Shown: positions 26,307 to 35,737 of the stretch, in pieces
Layout of the letters: each line of letters opens with the position of its first letter
Numbering within the stretch: the stretch's first letter is position 1
Origin: Phenylobacterium montanum
Lineage (GTDB): Bacteria > Pseudomonadota > Alphaproteobacteria > Caulobacterales > Caulobacteraceae
Length of the DNA: 64,000 nt
Direction of reading: 5' to 3'
Assembly: GCF_018135625.1 (NCBI RefSeq)
Contig: NZ_CP073078.1
Location: 2,140,501-2,204,500, forward strand
Notes under the pieces: generated by a model
Database searches by the model: none
What the model saw: only the letters and a program-made list of their open reading frames with translations
Told to the model about the DNA's origin: nothing
Position numbers and translations under genes: made by a program

Positions 26307-26965
26307 GCGAGACGCTTGAGCTCTATGACTATTGGCGCTCGTCCGCCGCCTATCGCGTGCGGATCGGCCTGAACCTGAAGGGCCTCGGCTACGCATCGCA
26401 TCCGGTGAACCTGGCCCCCGGCGCCAGCGAGCAGCTGAGCGAAGCCTATAGAGCGGTCAATCCCCAGCAGCGCGTGCCGACCCTCGTCACCGGGGCCGGC
26501 GCGCTTGGCCAGTCGCTGGCGATCCTGGAATGGCTGGACGAGACCTGTCCCGAGCCGCCCCTGCTGCCCGCCGATCCTTGGCTCAGGGCCGAGGCGCGGG
26601 CCTTCGCCCTGTCGATCGCCTGCGAGATCCACCCGATGGGCAATCTCTCGGTGCTGCGCCAGCTCGGCCAGCAGTTCGGCGCCGGCGAGGGGGAGTTGCA
26701 GGCCTGGCGTGAGCGCTGGTTCGGCGCCGGCATGGCGGCGCTGGAGGCGCAGCTCGCCGCCCGGCCCGCCAGCACCTACGCCTTCGGCGATACGCCCTGC
26801 CTGGCCGATATCTGCCTGGTCCCCCAGGCCTACAACTGCCGCCGGTTCGGCATCGACCTTTCCCCCTATCCCCGCCTCTGCGCCGTGACCGCCGCAGCCG
26901 AGGCCCATCCGGCCTTCGCCGCCGCCGCCCCCGAACGCCAACCCGACGCCCCGAGTCTTAAATGA
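26303..26965 (+). CDS. maiA: Maleylacetoacetate isomerase (zeta-class GST)
   Basis: A 220-aa glutathione S-transferase fold protein that isomerises maleylacetoacetate to fumarylacetoacetate. The zeta-class start LYDYWRSSAAYRVRIGLNLKGL contains the catalytic Ser-Ser pair, and QQRVPTLV and QSLAILEWLDE bind glutathione. It overlaps hmgA upstream and fahA downstream by four bases each, forming a tight hmgA-maiA-fahA unit. Confidence 0.94.
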   Translation: MSETLELYDYWRSSAAYRVRIGLNLKGLGYASHPVNLAPGASEQLSEAYRAVNPQQRVPTLVTGAGALGQSLAILEWLDETCPEPPLLPADPWLRAEARAFALSIACEIHPMGNLSVLRQLGQQFGAGEGELQAWRERWFGAGMAALEAQLAARPASTYAFGDTPCLADICLVPQAYNCRRFGIDLSPYPRLCAVTAAAEAHPAFAAAAPERQPDAPSLK

Positions 26966-27963
26966 AACTCGCCTCCCTGAAGTCCGGCCGCGACGGCCGC
27001 CTGGTGGTCGTCTCCCACGACCTCGCCTGGTGCGCCGACGCCCGTGACGCCGCCCCGACGCTGCAGGCCGCCCTGGACGACTGGGACCGGGCCGAGCCGA
27101 TCCTGCGCGCCATCGCCGCCAGCCTGGAAAGCGGCGGCCAGGCCCGCGAACGCTTCCACGAGCACGAGGCCATGAGCCCCCTGCCCCGCGCCTACCAATG
27201 GGCGGACGGCTCGGCCTATGTGAACCACGTCGAGCTGGTGCGGCGCGCGCGCGGGGCCGAGCTGCCGGCCAGCTTCTGGACCGACCCTTTGATGTACCAA
27301 GGCGGCTCGGATGGGTTCCTGGGGCCTCGCGACCCGATCCCGCTCGCCGACGAAGCCTGGGGTTGCGACATGGAGGGGGAAGTTGCCGTGATCACCGGCG
27401 ACGTGCCCCTGGGCGCCAGCCGTGAAGAGGCCCTGGCGGCGGTCCGCCTGGTCATGCTGGTCAACGACGTTTCCCTGCGAAACCTGATCCCCAACGAACT
27501 CGGCAAGGGCTTCGGCTTCTTCCAGTCCAAGCCGGCCAGCGCCTTCTCCCCCGTGGCCGTCACCCCCGACGAACTCGGCGCCGCCTGGAACGGGGGCAAG
27601 CTGCATGGCGCCCTGGAGGTCAGCCTGAACGGGGCGCTGATGGGCGAGGCCGACGCCGGCATCGACATGACCTTCGATTTCGGGACCCTGGTCGCCCACG
27701 CCGCGCGAACCCGCGCGCTCTGCGCCGGGACGATCGTCGGCTCCGGCACGGTGTCGAACAAGGGGGAGGATGGCGGCCCGGGCCGGCCGATCGGCGAAGG
27801 CGGCAAGGGCTATTCCTGCCTGGCCGAAGTGCGCACGGTCGAGACCATCCTCACCGGCGCGCCCAAGACCCCGTTCCTTCGCCCGGGCGATGTGGTGCGC
27901 ATCGAGATGCGCGGCGCCCACGGCTCGATCTTTGGCGCGATCGAGCAGACCGTCGGCGAATAG
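26962..27963 (+). CDS. Fumarylacetoacetase / FAH family hydrolase
   Basis: A 333-aa protein that would split fumarylacetoacetate into fumarate and acetoacetate, the last step of the homogentisate pathway. FAH-fold markers are YQGGSDGFLGPRDPIPLADEAWGCDMEGEVAVITGDVPLGA, holding the metal-binding Glu residues, and the C-terminal GSGTVSNKGEDGGPGRPIGEGGKGYSCLAEVRTVETI and FLRPGDVVRIEM. It is shorter than the two-domain eukaryotic FAH, as usual in bacteria. A terminator-like hairpin follows directly after its stop. Confidence 0.9.
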   Translation: MKLASLKSGRDGRLVVVSHDLAWCADARDAAPTLQAALDDWDRAEPILRAIAASLESGGQARERFHEHEAMSPLPRAYQWADGSAYVNHVELVRRARGAELPASFWTDPLMYQGGSDGFLGPRDPIPLADEAWGCDMEGEVAVITGDVPLGASREEALAAVRLVMLVNDVSLRNLIPNELGKGFGFFQSKPASAFSPVAVTPDELGAAWNGGKLHGALEVSLNGALMGEADAGIDMTFDFGTLVAHAARTRALCAGTIVGSGTVSNKGEDGGPGRPIGEGGKGYSCLAEVRTVETILTGAPKTPFLRPGDVVRIEMRGAHGSIFGAIEQTVGE

Positions 27964-27967
27964 AAAG

Positions 27968-27991
27968 GACCCCTCCCGAGGGAGGGGCCCT
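27968..27991 (+). terminator. Probable terminator after the homogentisate operon
   Basis: CCCCTCCC and GGGAGGGG form a stem around GAG starting a few bases after the FAH stop, followed by CCCTTGTCG with only a weak T run. It lies between the convergent FAH and proline-rich genes and may serve both strands. Confidence 0.6.
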
Positions 27992-27996
27992 TGTCG

Positions 27997-28743
27997 TCAG
28001 CCTTGCGGTGGCGTGGAGGCGGTGGGCGGCGTCGCCGTTTGGGGCGGCGTCACGGGTTGGTCAGGCGCCGGCGTAGTCGGCGCGACTGTCGGGGCCGGTG
28101 TCGGCGTGGCCGAGGGCGGCGGAGCCGTCGAAGGGGCGGCCGACGGCGAGATCGAGCTGTCCTGCGGCGTCACGGTCTGGGCCGGCGGGGTCGCGGGCTG
28201 AGGCGTAGCCGGCTGAGGCGTCGCAGCAGTCGCGGTCGGCGGGTTCACCGGCTGGCTGGCGGCGCTGCTCGAGGCCGCTGCCTTGTCGGACTCCGACATG
28301 CGATGGGTGGCGCGGGCGTGACGCGTGGGCGCAGTCTGTTCAGGCGGCGCAGATTTGGCGATCGGCGAAACGGCGGCCGGCGAAGCCTGGGCCAGGATCT
28401 GCTGCTTCGGCGCAGCGGCCGGCGGCGTGGCGCCAGTGTCGGAGGCGCTGGCCGGGGGTGCCGCAGCCGGGCTCGGCGCCGGCGTGTTGGCCGCCGTCTG
28501 GGTGTTCGCAGTGGAGGCCGGGTGGTTCAGCATCAGGTAGGCGCCGCCGCCGGCGGCCGCCACGACGGCCGCCGCGACCAGGGTCGCGACGCCCATGTGC
28601 GAATTGGCGCGGCGCCTGGTCTGCAGTTTGCGGAACGTCAGGGAAGGGTCGATCGGCGCAGCGGCGCTCGGCCGGCCGTCCGCCACATTCGGATTGGCGG
28701 CGCGTATCGCAGAATCTTGAAATCGAATGGTTTGGGTCGCCAT
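27997..28743 (-). CDS. Single-pass membrane protein with long Pro/Ala/Thr-rich tail
   Basis: A 248-aa protein of unknown function. Residues 1-45 are a polar cytoplasmic start; a helix (MGVATLVAAAVVAAAGGGAYLML, about 50-72) anchors it. The remaining 175 residues are low-complexity Pro, Ala, Thr and Gln (PATPQPATPPAQTVTP, PSATPTPAPTVAPTTP), expected to be disordered in the periplasm. No C-terminal domain follows, so it is not a TonB protein. It converges on fahA. Such tails often span peptidoglycan; that role here is only a guess. Confidence 0.6.
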   Translation of the reverse strand: MATQTIRFQDSAIRAANPNVADGRPSAAAPIDPSLTFRKLQTRRRANSHMGVATLVAAAVVAAAGGGAYLMLNHPASTANTQTAANTPAPSPAAAPPASASDTGATPPAAAPKQQILAQASPAAVSPIAKSAPPEQTAPTRHARATHRMSESDKAAASSSAASQPVNPPTATAATPQPATPQPATPPAQTVTPQDSSISPSAAPSTAPPPSATPTPAPTVAPTTPAPDQPVTPPQTATPPTASTPPQG

Positions 28744-29133
28744 TGGGTGTCGTCCCTTGATGGTGTTGACTGCTTAGGACAACGAAGAGACGTCGGGAAC
28801 GTTCCGCACTAAACAATCAGCGTTGGCTCGCCACCAGGACTGAGCGATGCTCCAGTTATGCCTGGACTATCACGCCGAAGCGCCGATGCTGCTCGGTCAG
28901 TTCTGAATATGTCACGATTTAGTCTGGAATATGGACGGAATTTGACCGCCGGAATCCACAAGCAGCGACCGATCGCCGCCGGACCCGACGGGAATTGGCT
29001 TTGCCGCCGAGTTGGGCTAGACAGGCCCGGTCAGGTGACGAGGACGATCCGCATGCCTTCGCGGCGCGACATCGCCAAAGCTGAAACCGCGGGCCGTGCG
29101 GCCGCGCGGCCGGCCCTGCTCGCCCTGAAAACC
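28744..29133. other. Intergenic region upstream of the attenuator
   Basis: About 390 bases with no convincing gene. It must contain the promoter of the leftward proline-rich gene and that of the rightward leader-peptide transcript. An in-frame ATG at 29056 would extend the leader peptide to 46 residues; the shorter leader at 29134 is enough for the attenuation model. No other signal recognised. Confidence 0.45.
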
Positions 29134-29196
29134 ATGCGCGCGATGATGATTACCACCATTCCCTCGCCGGGAGCGGAGTTCACGCGCGCGCCTTAA
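29134..29196 (+). CDS. Leader peptide of an attenuator
   Basis: A 20-codon open frame MRAMMITTIPSPGAEFTRAP ending TAA at 29194-29196. The run Met-Met-Ile-Thr-Thr-Ile at 29143-29160 gives clustered codons for aspartate-family amino acids, as in threonine and branched-chain leaders. Immediately downstream are the competing RNA segments of an attenuator. A start further upstream in the same frame (29056) cannot be excluded. Together with the two hairpin alternatives the peptide is best seen as a ribosome-stalling sensor of isoleucine, threonine or methionine supply. Confidence 0.72.
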   Translation: MRAMMITTIPSPGAEFTRAP

Positions 29197-29236
29197 CGGC
29201 CCGCCCTAGATCCAAGGATCCAGGAACCCCGCTCCC
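29169..29236 (+). promoter_or_regulatory. Antiterminator of the attenuator
   Basis: GGGAGCGGAGTTC (29169-29181), inside the leader frame and just after the Ile/Thr codons, can pair with GAACCCCGCTCCC (29224-29236) at 12 of 13 positions. The second segment is also the 5' arm of the terminator, so the two structures exclude each other. A ribosome stalled on the Thr/Ile codons would leave the first segment free and allow read-through; a ribosome that finishes the leader would cover it and allow termination. Confidence 0.72.
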
Positions 29237-29256
29237 GAACCGGAAGCGGGGTTTTT
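29225..29256 (+). terminator. Attenuator terminator
   Basis: AACCCCGCT and AGCGGGGTT form a 9-bp stem with an 11-base loop, followed by a run of T. It lies 29 bases after the leader stop and about 130 bases before the first ACT-like gene, which it would switch off when the leader is fully translated. Confidence 0.85.
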
Positions 29257-29387
29257 CGCATTTGGCCCCTTGCTCCACCCAAAGCCCCGAAAGGCCCACC
29301 CGATGATGACCCCGATGCCGACCATGTCGATTTGCAAAGCCGCCGCCAAAGCCTTCGCCCCACGCCTTTCAAGACCGGAACGCCATC

Positions 29388-29678
29388 ATGTTTGACGCTG
29401 AACTCCCCCCCGCCCCCGCCGCCCGGCGCGACGAAGTCCACCTGTTGCTCCTGGCCGCGCGCAACTGCCGCTCGGCCCTCCTGGCCGTCGAGGACCTGCT
29501 GGCCGTCAGCGAGGCCGAACTCTGCCGCCTCAGCCTCAAGCCCGTGGGCGAGATCGTCGAGGCCAGCGTCCGCCTGAGAGGCGTCGACGCAGCCGCCGCC
29601 GAGCGCCTGGCCGCCCGCGCGAACGCCCAGCTGGGCGTCAGCTCGGCCCGGGTCGAGCATGTCTGGGGGCTCAAATGA
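29388..29678 (+). CDS. Small ACT-domain-like protein A
   Basis: A 96-aa protein. DEVHLLLLAARNCRSALLAVEDLLAVSEAELCRLSLKPVGEIVEASVRLRGVDAAAAERLAARANAQLGVSSARVEHVW has the beta-alpha-beta-beta-alpha-beta rhythm and length of an ACT domain, similar to IlvM/IlvH-type regulatory subunits. There is no catalytic domain. It is the first gene after the attenuator and overlaps the next ACT-like gene by four bases. An acetolactate synthase large subunit is not adjacent. The family assignment rests on predicted pattern, not a search. Confidence 0.6.
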   Translation: MFDAELPPAPAARRDEVHLLLLAARNCRSALLAVEDLLAVSEAELCRLSLKPVGEIVEASVRLRGVDAAAAERLAARANAQLGVSSARVEHVWGLK

Positions 29679-29938
29679 GCCCCGAGGGCCCGGAGGTAAG
29701 ACGCGCCTTCGTCATCGAGATGGACGACGAGACCGCCGCCGTGATGCGGGTCCTGGAAGCCTTCGCCCTCGGCGGCGCCCGCCTGACCGGCCTCGATCTC
29801 AAGCCTGAGGCGCAGGACGGCCTGAGGCTGAGGGTGATGGCGACGGGGCTGGACGATGCGCGCGCTGACCGCATCGGCCGGCGCGTCGGCGCCCTGCCCG
29901 TGGTCCGGGCCGTGGCCAGCGGCTGGATGTCGGGCTGA
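29675..29938 (+). CDS. Small ACT-domain-like protein B, IlvM-like
   Basis: An 87-aa protein, the same length as E. coli IlvM. VRRAFVIEMDDETAAVMRVLEAFALGGARLTGLDLKPEAQDGLRLRVMATGLDDARADRIGRRVGALPVVRAV fits the ACT pattern found in small subunits of acetolactate synthase. It is translationally coupled to ACT-like protein A (ATGA overlap). The two could form a heteromeric regulatory unit for an enzyme coded elsewhere, perhaps of branched-chain or aspartate-family synthesis, as the attenuator codons suggest. Confidence 0.6.
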   Translation: MSPEGPEVRRAFVIEMDDETAAVMRVLEAFALGGARLTGLDLKPEAQDGLRLRVMATGLDDARADRIGRRVGALPVVRAVASGWMSG

Positions 29939-29948
29939 GGCCCGCGCC

Positions 29949-30659
29949 TCAACCGGCAACGGCCGCCTGGCGCCACTTGGCCTCGTCGACTCCGACGATC
30001 AGCAGCCACAGGCTCACTGCGCCCTCGCCGATCAGGCTGGGCAGCATGATCCAGGGGTCGACCGGCAGGTGCGGCGCCAGAAAGAAGATGAAATTGTTCG
30101 CCAGATAGCAGCCGCCGGCGAGCGCATAGAGCGCGCCGAGCCAGCGCGGAAAATAGCCGGAGCGGATCATCAGCCAGCCCTCGATCAGCAGGGCGACGCC
30201 GAAGAAGCCGAGCGCGACGGAAAAGCCCACGTCGTGCCACTTCAGCGCCAGGCGAGCCATGGCGGCGAGCTGAGCATGCGGAATGGCGGCCAGATCCGGC
30301 GATCCGCCGAGCAGCGTGATCGGGGCGAACTGGGTCCACGCGTTCATCGCGTTGATGGTGTTCTGGGTCAGGTCGAAGACGACCGCGATCAACGCCAGGA
30401 AGCGGCCTGTCGGCGCCAGCAGCCGGTAGAGGATCAGGCTGACCGGAATGGCGATCAGGTTGGTGATCATCTCGGCGGTGAAGCCTAGCCGAAACAGGCT
30501 CTCATGCGCCATGATCGCCCGGGCGGTGGCGGCCGGATCGCCGATCACCACCAGCCCCTGCCTCACGCCGACCTCGGCCCAGCCTCCGAGGATGATTATG
30601 GCGATGTAGAGCAGACCCGCGATGCGGGCCTCAAGACGGGGAAAGGTCGTGCGTTTCAT
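29949..30659 (-). CDS. DUF4386 family membrane protein
   Basis: A 236-aa protein with six or so membrane helices (GLLYIAIIILGGWAEV, FTAEMITNLIAIPVSLILYRLL, FLALIAVVFDLTQNTINAMNAW, VGFSVALGFFGVALLIEGWLMI, WLGALYALAGGCYLANNFIFFL, GEGAVSLWLLIVGV). The ARIAGLLYIAII start and the GYFPRWLGALYALAG segment match DUF4386. Function is unknown. It converges on the ACT-like pair and is followed upstream by an 85-base gap to the epimerase gene on the same strand. Confidence 0.85.
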   Translation of the reverse strand: MKRTTFPRLEARIAGLLYIAIIILGGWAEVGVRQGLVVIGDPAATARAIMAHESLFRLGFTAEMITNLIAIPVSLILYRLLAPTGRFLALIAVVFDLTQNTINAMNAWTQFAPITLLGGSPDLAAIPHAQLAAMARLALKWHDVGFSVALGFFGVALLIEGWLMIRSGYFPRWLGALYALAGGCYLANNFIFFLAPHLPVDPWIMLPSLIGEGAVSLWLLIVGVDEAKWRQAAVAG

Positions 30660-30744
30660 GCGCCCAGCCTAGCGCGCCGCGGTCCAGCTTCCATGACTGC
30701 AGGGCTCAAAAGCTTGACGCTGGGCGACAGGCCGGCGTCTGGGC

Positions 30745-31725
30745 TCAGAGCCGCCCCTCGGCGACCATCCAGTCGTAGCAGTCCTTCACCATCACGCTCA
30801 GCGGCACGACCTTGTAGCCCAGCTCCCGCTGGGCCTTGGCCGAAGTGACGATATTCATCCCGCCCAGGCCCTCGGCGATTTCGGGCGTGATCGAGGGCTC
30901 CTGGCCGGTGAAGTTGCTGGCGAAGTCGCCGACCTGGGCGACGATCCTGATCAGCCAGGCCGGCATCGCTTTCTGCGGCGCCGGCTTGCCGAGCAGGCGT
31001 GCGATCTCCTGCACCAGCTCCAGCATGGTGCGGTTCTCGCCGCCCAGCAGGTACTGGCCGCCGTTCTCGCCGCGGTCGGCGGCGGCGATGTGCGCCTTCA
31101 CCACTTCTTGGACGTGGGTGAAGGTCAGGCCCGCCGGCGGCACGCCCGGCAGCTTGTTGTCGCGCACCATCACGAACAGCCGCGACCAGGTGCCGATGTC
31201 ATAGGGCCCCATGATGGCGCCCGGCTGCATGATCACCACCTCCAGGCCGCGCGGGACCGCGGCGCGGGCGATCTCCTGCGCCTGCCACTTGGTCAGCTCG
31301 TAGTTGACCCGCGACTGCGCCGCCCGACTGGGCGTGGTTTCATCGATCTCGCCCTCGACCGGGCCATAGGCCGAGATCGAGGAGGTCACCACCAGCCGCC
31401 GCACCCCCTTGGCCAGGGCCGCCTCGACCACGTTGCGGGTGCCGTCGACATTGTTGCGGGTCTGCTCGGCGTTCTTGCGCCGCCACATGCTGGTGTCGCC
31501 GGCGACGTGGAACAGGGTGTCGATACCATCCGGGATCGCCGCCAGCAGCGAGGCCTGGTCGGTGATCGAGCCCTCGGCCAGCCGCGGCGAGAAGCGGTTC
31601 AGCAGGCTGAGGTCGGACGAGCGCCGGTGCAGAGCCACGACATCCCAACCATCCGCCTTCAGCTGCTGGACCAGATTGAGCCCGACAAAGCCGGTCCCAC
31701 CGGTGACGAACGCGGTGCGCCCCAT
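30745..31725 (-). CDS. NAD-dependent epimerase / dihydroflavonol reductase-like
   Basis: A 326-aa extended SDR from the ATG at 31725, supported by GGGGG just upstream (TTG at 31737 is an alternative). It has the N-terminal glycine motif TAFVTGGTGFVGLNLV, the FHVAGDTSMWRRKNAEQTRNNVDGTRNVVEAAL region typical of DFR-like enzymes, and the SSISAYG and YELTKW (Y-x3-K) catalytic motif. The substrate is likely a small aldehyde, ketone or lipid-linked sugar. It faces away from malate synthase, with which it shares no obvious pathway. Confidence 0.85.
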   Translation of the reverse strand: MGRTAFVTGGTGFVGLNLVQQLKADGWDVVALHRRSSDLSLLNRFSPRLAEGSITDQASLLAAIPDGIDTLFHVAGDTSMWRRKNAEQTRNNVDGTRNVVEAALAKGVRRLVVTSSISAYGPVEGEIDETTPSRAAQSRVNYELTKWQAQEIARAAVPRGLEVVIMQPGAIMGPYDIGTWSRLFVMVRDNKLPGVPPAGLTFTHVQEVVKAHIAAADRGENGGQYLLGGENRTMLELVQEIARLLGKPAPQKAMPAWLIRIVAQVGDFASNFTGQEPSITPEIAEGLGGMNIVTSAKAQRELGYKVVPLSVMVKDCYDWMVAEGRL

Positions 31726-31836
31726 GATTGCCCCCAAACAATTTGAACATTGATTAGATGGGAACTAACCACGGACCGGCCCCGCTTACCAGCCCTCGCC
31801 AGAATGCGGGTTCGACCGCCGGCGCGGACTGCGGCT

Positions 31837-34002
31837 TCAGCCCGCCGCCTTCACCCTACGCCGATAAGCGTGCAACAGCGGCTCAGTGTAGCCGCTGGGC
31901 TGCTCGACGCCCTTGAAGATCAGGTCGCTGGCGGCCTGGAAGGCAAGGCTGGTCGCGAAGTTCCCCGCCATGGGCTTGTAGAGCGGATCGCCGGCGTTCT
32001 GGCCGTCGACCACGGCGGCCATGCGGCGCAGGGCTTCCTCGACCTGGTCCCTGGTGCAGACGCCGTGGACCAGCCAGTTGGCGACCATCTGGCTGGAGAT
32101 GCGCAAGGTAGCCCGATCCTCCATCAGCCCGACATTGTGGATGTCCGGCACCTTGGAACAGCCGACGCCCTGGTCGACCCAGCGCACCACATAGCCCAGG
32201 ATGCCCTGGCAGTTGTTGTCCAGCTCCTGCTTGACCTCCTCCGGCGACCAGTTGCGTCCCTGGGCCACCGGCACGGTCAAAAGGCCGGAGAGCGGCGCAC
32301 GCGGGCGCGACTTCAGCTCGGCCTGACGCTCGGCCACATCGACCTGGTGGTAGTGCAGGGCGTGCAGGGTGGCCGCGGTCGGCGACGGCACCCAGGCGGC
32401 GCTGGCCCCGGCCTTCAGCTGGCCGGCCTTGGTGGCCATCATCTCGGCCATCAGGTCGGGCATGGCCCACATGCCCTTGCCGATCTGGGCGCGGCCCGAG
32501 AAGCCGGTCATGAGGCCGTTGTCGACGTTCCAGTCCTCGTAGGTGATGAACCACGCCTGGGCCTTCATCTCGCCCTTGCGGACCATGGGACCCAGCTGCA
32601 TGTCGGTGTGGATCTCGTCGCCTGTGCGGTCGAGGAAGCCGGTGTTGATGAACACCACGCGGTCCTTCACTGCGCGGATGCATTCCTTGAGGTTGACGCT
32701 GGTGCGGCGCTCCTCGTCCATCACCCCGATCTTCAAGGTGTGGCGCGGGTGGCCGGTCAAATCTTCGATGGCGTCGAACAGGTCGTTGGCGAAGGCGACC
32801 TCTTCCGGGCCGTGCATCTTCGGCTTGACGATATAGACGCCGCCCTTGCGGCTGTTGACGAACTTGCCCTGGCGCTTGAGGTCGATGTGGGCCAGGAGGC
32901 CCGTGATCACCCCGTCGACCACGCCCTCGGGCGCCTCGGAGCCGTCGGCCAGCTTGACCGCGTCGGTGGTCATCAGGTGGCCGACGTTCCTGAAGAACAT
33001 CAGGCTGCGGCCCGGCAGGCTGATCTCGCCGCCGCCCACCGCAATATAGACGCGGTCGGGATTGAGGCCGCGTTCCAGGGTCTTGCCGCCCTTGTCGAAG
33101 CTGGCGGTCAACTCGCCGGTCAGAAGGCCCTTCATGTTGCGGTAGAGGCCGACCTTGTCCTCGGCGTCCACGGCTGCGACCGAATCCTCCAGGTCCATGA
33201 TAGTGGTGACGGCGGATTCCAGGATGATGTCGGCGATGCCGGCCGGATCGGTCTTGCCCACCGGATGCTCGGGATCGATCACGATCTCCAGATGCAGGCC
33301 GTGGTGGCGGAGCAGGATGGCCGTCGGCGCATGGGCGTCACCTCGCCAGCCGCGCAGGGCGGTCGGGTCGGCCAGCTCGGTCTCCATGCCGTTCGTCAGG
33401 ATCACGACCAGCTTGCCGTCCATGATCGCATAGCCGTCGGAGATGTCGTGCGAGCCGTGCAGCAGCGGTGCGCACTTGTCGAGCACCCGGCGGGCGCGGG
33501 CGATCACCCGCTCGCCGCGCACAGGATTGTAGGGCCCGCCGCGCTCGGCGCCGTCTTCTTCGGAAATGGCGTCGGTGCCGTAGAGGGCGTCGTAAAGGCT
33601 TCCCCAGCGGGCGTTGGCGGCGTTCAGCGCATAGCGCTGGTTGGATAGCGGCACCACCAGCTGCGGCCCGGCGGTCAGGGCGACCTCGTCGTCGACGTTC
33701 TGGGTGCCGATGGCGAAATCCGGCCCTTCGGGAACCAGGTAGCCGATTTCGCGCAAGTAAGCCTCGACCTCGGCGGGGGACGCCCCCTGGCCCTTGCGCG
33801 CGGCGTACCAGGCGTCGAGCTTGGCCTGCAGATCATCACGCTTCTTAAGCAGCGCGCGGTTGCGGGGGGTGAAGTCGTTGATCAGCTTGGCGAAGCCGGG
33901 CCAGAAGGCCGCCGGCGACAGGCCCGCCACCGGCAGGGCCTCGTCCTCGATGAAGCGCGCCAGCTCATCGGCGATAATCAGTCCTTCGCGCTGCGCGGCC
34001 AT
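31837..34002 (-). CDS. glcB: Malate synthase G
   Basis: A 721-aa enzyme that condenses glyoxylate with acetyl-CoA to malate. The length and the motifs [47 protein letters not shown] and [18 protein letters not shown] are those of isoform G. The ATG at 34002 has GAGGGG seven bases upstream. It is divergent from the glycolate oxidase genes glcDEF with 117 bases between. Together glycolate is oxidised to glyoxylate and drawn into the TCA cycle as malate. No GlcC regulator is adjacent. Confidence 0.95.
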   Translation of the reverse strand: MAAQREGLIIADELARFIEDEALPVAGLSPAAFWPGFAKLINDFTPRNRALLKKRDDLQAKLDAWYAARKGQGASPAEVEAYLREIGYLVPEGPDFAIGTQNVDDEVALTAGPQLVVPLSNQRYALNAANARWGSLYDALYGTDAISEEDGAERGGPYNPVRGERVIARARRVLDKCAPLLHGSHDISDGYAIMDGKLVVILTNGMETELADPTALRGWRGDAHAPTAILLRHHGLHLEIVIDPEHPVGKTDPAGIADIILESAVTTIMDLEDSVAAVDAEDKVGLYRNMKGLLTGELTASFDKGGKTLERGLNPDRVYIAVGGGEISLPGRSLMFFRNVGHLMTTDAVKLADGSEAPEGVVDGVITGLLAHIDLKRQGKFVNSRKGGVYIVKPKMHGPEEVAFANDLFDAIEDLTGHPRHTLKIGVMDEERRTSVNLKECIRAVKDRVVFINTGFLDRTGDEIHTDMQLGPMVRKGEMKAQAWFITYEDWNVDNGLMTGFSGRAQIGKGMWAMPDLMAEMMATKAGQLKAGASAAWVPSPTAATLHALHYHQVDVAERQAELKSRPRAPLSGLLTVPVAQGRNWSPEEVKQELDNNCQGILGYVVRWVDQGVGCSKVPDIHNVGLMEDRATLRISSQMVANWLVHGVCTRDQVEEALRRMAAVVDGQNAGDPLYKPMAGNFATSLAFQAASDLIFKGVEQPSGYTEPLLHAYRRRVKAAG

Positions 34003-34119
34003 GTAGTATCCCCTCAAGCTGTATGCGATGTGCAGTCCAGCGCCTCTTGCGCCAAGCCTGCCGGTAGGTGAACACGGATCATCGGGCCTGCGGGCTACAT
34101 CAGAGATGGGAGCCGCGCA

Positions 34120-35607
34120 ATGAGGGCGATGCCCCTCGATACCGAAGTCTTAGGGCGCCGCGGCGAGATCGCCACAGCCTTGCGCAGGCTGATCGCGGCC
34201 GACAGCGTTATCGAAGATGCGGTGGGCCTGAAGCCCTACGAGACCGACGCCCTGACCGCCTATCAGCAGCCGCCCCTGGTCGTGGCCCTGCCGTCCAACA
34301 CGGCCGAGGTTTCGGCGGTGCTCAGCTATTGCCACGCCAATGGGGTCAAGGTGGTGCCGCGCGGCGCCGGGACCTCGCTTTCGGGCGGGGCGCTGGGCCT
34401 GGCCGACGGGGTCACGGTGGGCCTGTCCAAGCTGAACCGGATCCTGAAGATTGACTACGAGAATCGGGTGGTAGTCGCCCAGCCGGGGGTGACCAACCTC
34501 GCCATCAGCCATGCGGTGGCCGAGCGCGGTTTTTATTACGCCCCCGACCCCTCCAGCCAGATCGCCTGCACCATCGGCGGCAATGTGGCGGAGAACTCCG
34601 GCGGGGTGCACTGCCTGAAATACGGCATGACCACCAACAACATCCTGGGCCTGGAGATGGTCCTGATCACCGGCGAGGTGATCCGGCTCGGTGGCGCGCA
34701 CCTGGACGCCGGCGGCTACGACCTTTTGGGCCTGATGACCGGGTCGGAAGGGCTGCTGGGTATCGTCACCGAGGTCACGGTGCGCATTCTGCCGAAGCCC
34801 AGCCATGTGCGGGCCATGCTGCTGGGCTTTTCCTCCTGCGAGGCGGGCGGCGAATGCGTGGCCCGGGTGATCGGCGCCGGGATCATTCCCGCCGGCATGG
34901 AGATGATGGACCATCTCTCCACCAACGCCTCCGAGGACTTCATCCACGCCGGCTATCCCCGCGACGTCGAGGCCCTGCTGATCGTCGAGCTGGATGGGCC
35001 GGAGAGCGAAGTCGCCGAGACTATCGCCCGCATCCGCGCCATCGCCGAAGGGTGCGGCGCGATCTACGCCTCCGAAAGCAACAGCGACGAGGAACGGCTG
35101 CGCTTCTGGGCGGGGCGCAAGGCGGCGTTCCCGGCGCTGGGCAGCATCTCGCCGGATTATTACTGCATGGACGGGACCATTCCTCGCCGCCGCCTGCCGG
35201 AGGTGATGAAGCGGATCGCCGAGCTATCGGACCGCTACGGCCTGCGCGTGGCCAACGTGTTCCACGCCGGCGACGGCAACCTGCACCCGCTGATCCTGTA
35301 CGACGCCAACAGGCCAGGCGAACTGGACATGGCCGAGGCCTTCGGCGACGAGATCCTCAAGCTCTGCGTCGAGGTCGGCGGGGTGCTGACCGGCGAGCAC
35401 GGCGTCGGGGTGGAGAAGCGCGACCTGATGGGGGCCATGTTCAACCAGGCCGACCTTGACCAGCAGATGCGGGTCAAGTGCGCCTTCGACCCCAAGCACC
35501 TGCTCAACCCCGGCAAGGTGTTCCCTGAACTGAAGCGCTGCGCCGAACTCGGCCGGGTGCATGTGCACCGGGGTCAGGTGCGGTTTCCGGAGCTGCCGCG
35601 GTTTTGA
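34120..35607 (+). CDS. glcD: Glycolate oxidase subunit GlcD, FAD-binding
   Basis: A 495-aa FAD-linked oxidase. The PCMH-type FAD domain carries [29 protein letters not shown] and [30 protein letters not shown]; the C-terminal part contains [19 protein letters not shown] and [14 protein letters not shown], the usual 2-hydroxyacid oxidase signatures. It forms the GlcDEF complex that oxidises glycolate (or D-lactate) to glyoxylate and passes electrons to quinone. A second ATG at 34129 is possible. It is followed by glcE after a palindromic repeat. Confidence 0.93.
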   Translation: MRAMPLDTEVLGRRGEIATALRRLIAADSVIEDAVGLKPYETDALTAYQQPPLVVALPSNTAEVSAVLSYCHANGVKVVPRGAGTSLSGGALGLADGVTVGLSKLNRILKIDYENRVVVAQPGVTNLAISHAVAERGFYYAPDPSSQIACTIGGNVAENSGGVHCLKYGMTTNNILGLEMVLITGEVIRLGGAHLDAGGYDLLGLMTGSEGLLGIVTEVTVRILPKPSHVRAMLLGFSSCEAGGECVARVIGAGIIPAGMEMMDHLSTNASEDFIHAGYPRDVEALLIVELDGPESEVAETIARIRAIAEGCGAIYASESNSDEERLRFWAGRKAAFPALGSISPDYYCMDGTIPRRRLPEVMKRIAELSDRYGLRVANVFHAGDGNLHPLILYDANRPGELDMAEAFGDEILKLCVEVGGVLTGEHGVGVEKRDLMGAMFNQADLDQQMRVKCAFDPKHLLNPGKVFPELKRCAELGRVHVHRGQVRFPELPRF

Positions 35608-35627
35608 GACGGATGACGCAAACAAAG

Positions 35628-35733
35628 CCCCTCCCCCTTGCGGGGAGGGGTTGGGGTGGGGGTTCCAGCGGCGTGGCCTGCCGCATGGGTGTCTCGCCCC
35701 CACCCCCTACCCCCTCCCCGCAAGGGGGAGGGG
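35628..35733. repeat. Near-perfect 37-base inverted repeat between glcD and glcE
   Basis: Left arm begins CCCCTCCCCCTTGCGGGGAG (35628) and right arm ends CTCCCCGCAAGGGGGAGGGG (35733). Pairing covers about 35 of 37 bases, with small bulges and a 34-base loop. It starts 20 bases after the glcD stop. The right arm supplies the GGGGGAGGGG ribosome binding site of glcE (ATG at 35738), so a folded hairpin would hide that site. Confidence 0.85.
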
Positions 35734-35737
35734 AATC

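Noticed and set aside
27997-28743. TonB energy transducer
   Set aside because: It has the anchor and Pro-rich tail, but no C-terminal folded domain that could touch a receptor.
29303-29395. Small frame starting MMTPMPTMSICKAAAKAF between the attenuator and the ACT gene
   Set aside because: No ribosome site of note, and it ends inside the start of the ACT-like gene; could be a remnant of a lost gene, but nothing supports a real product.
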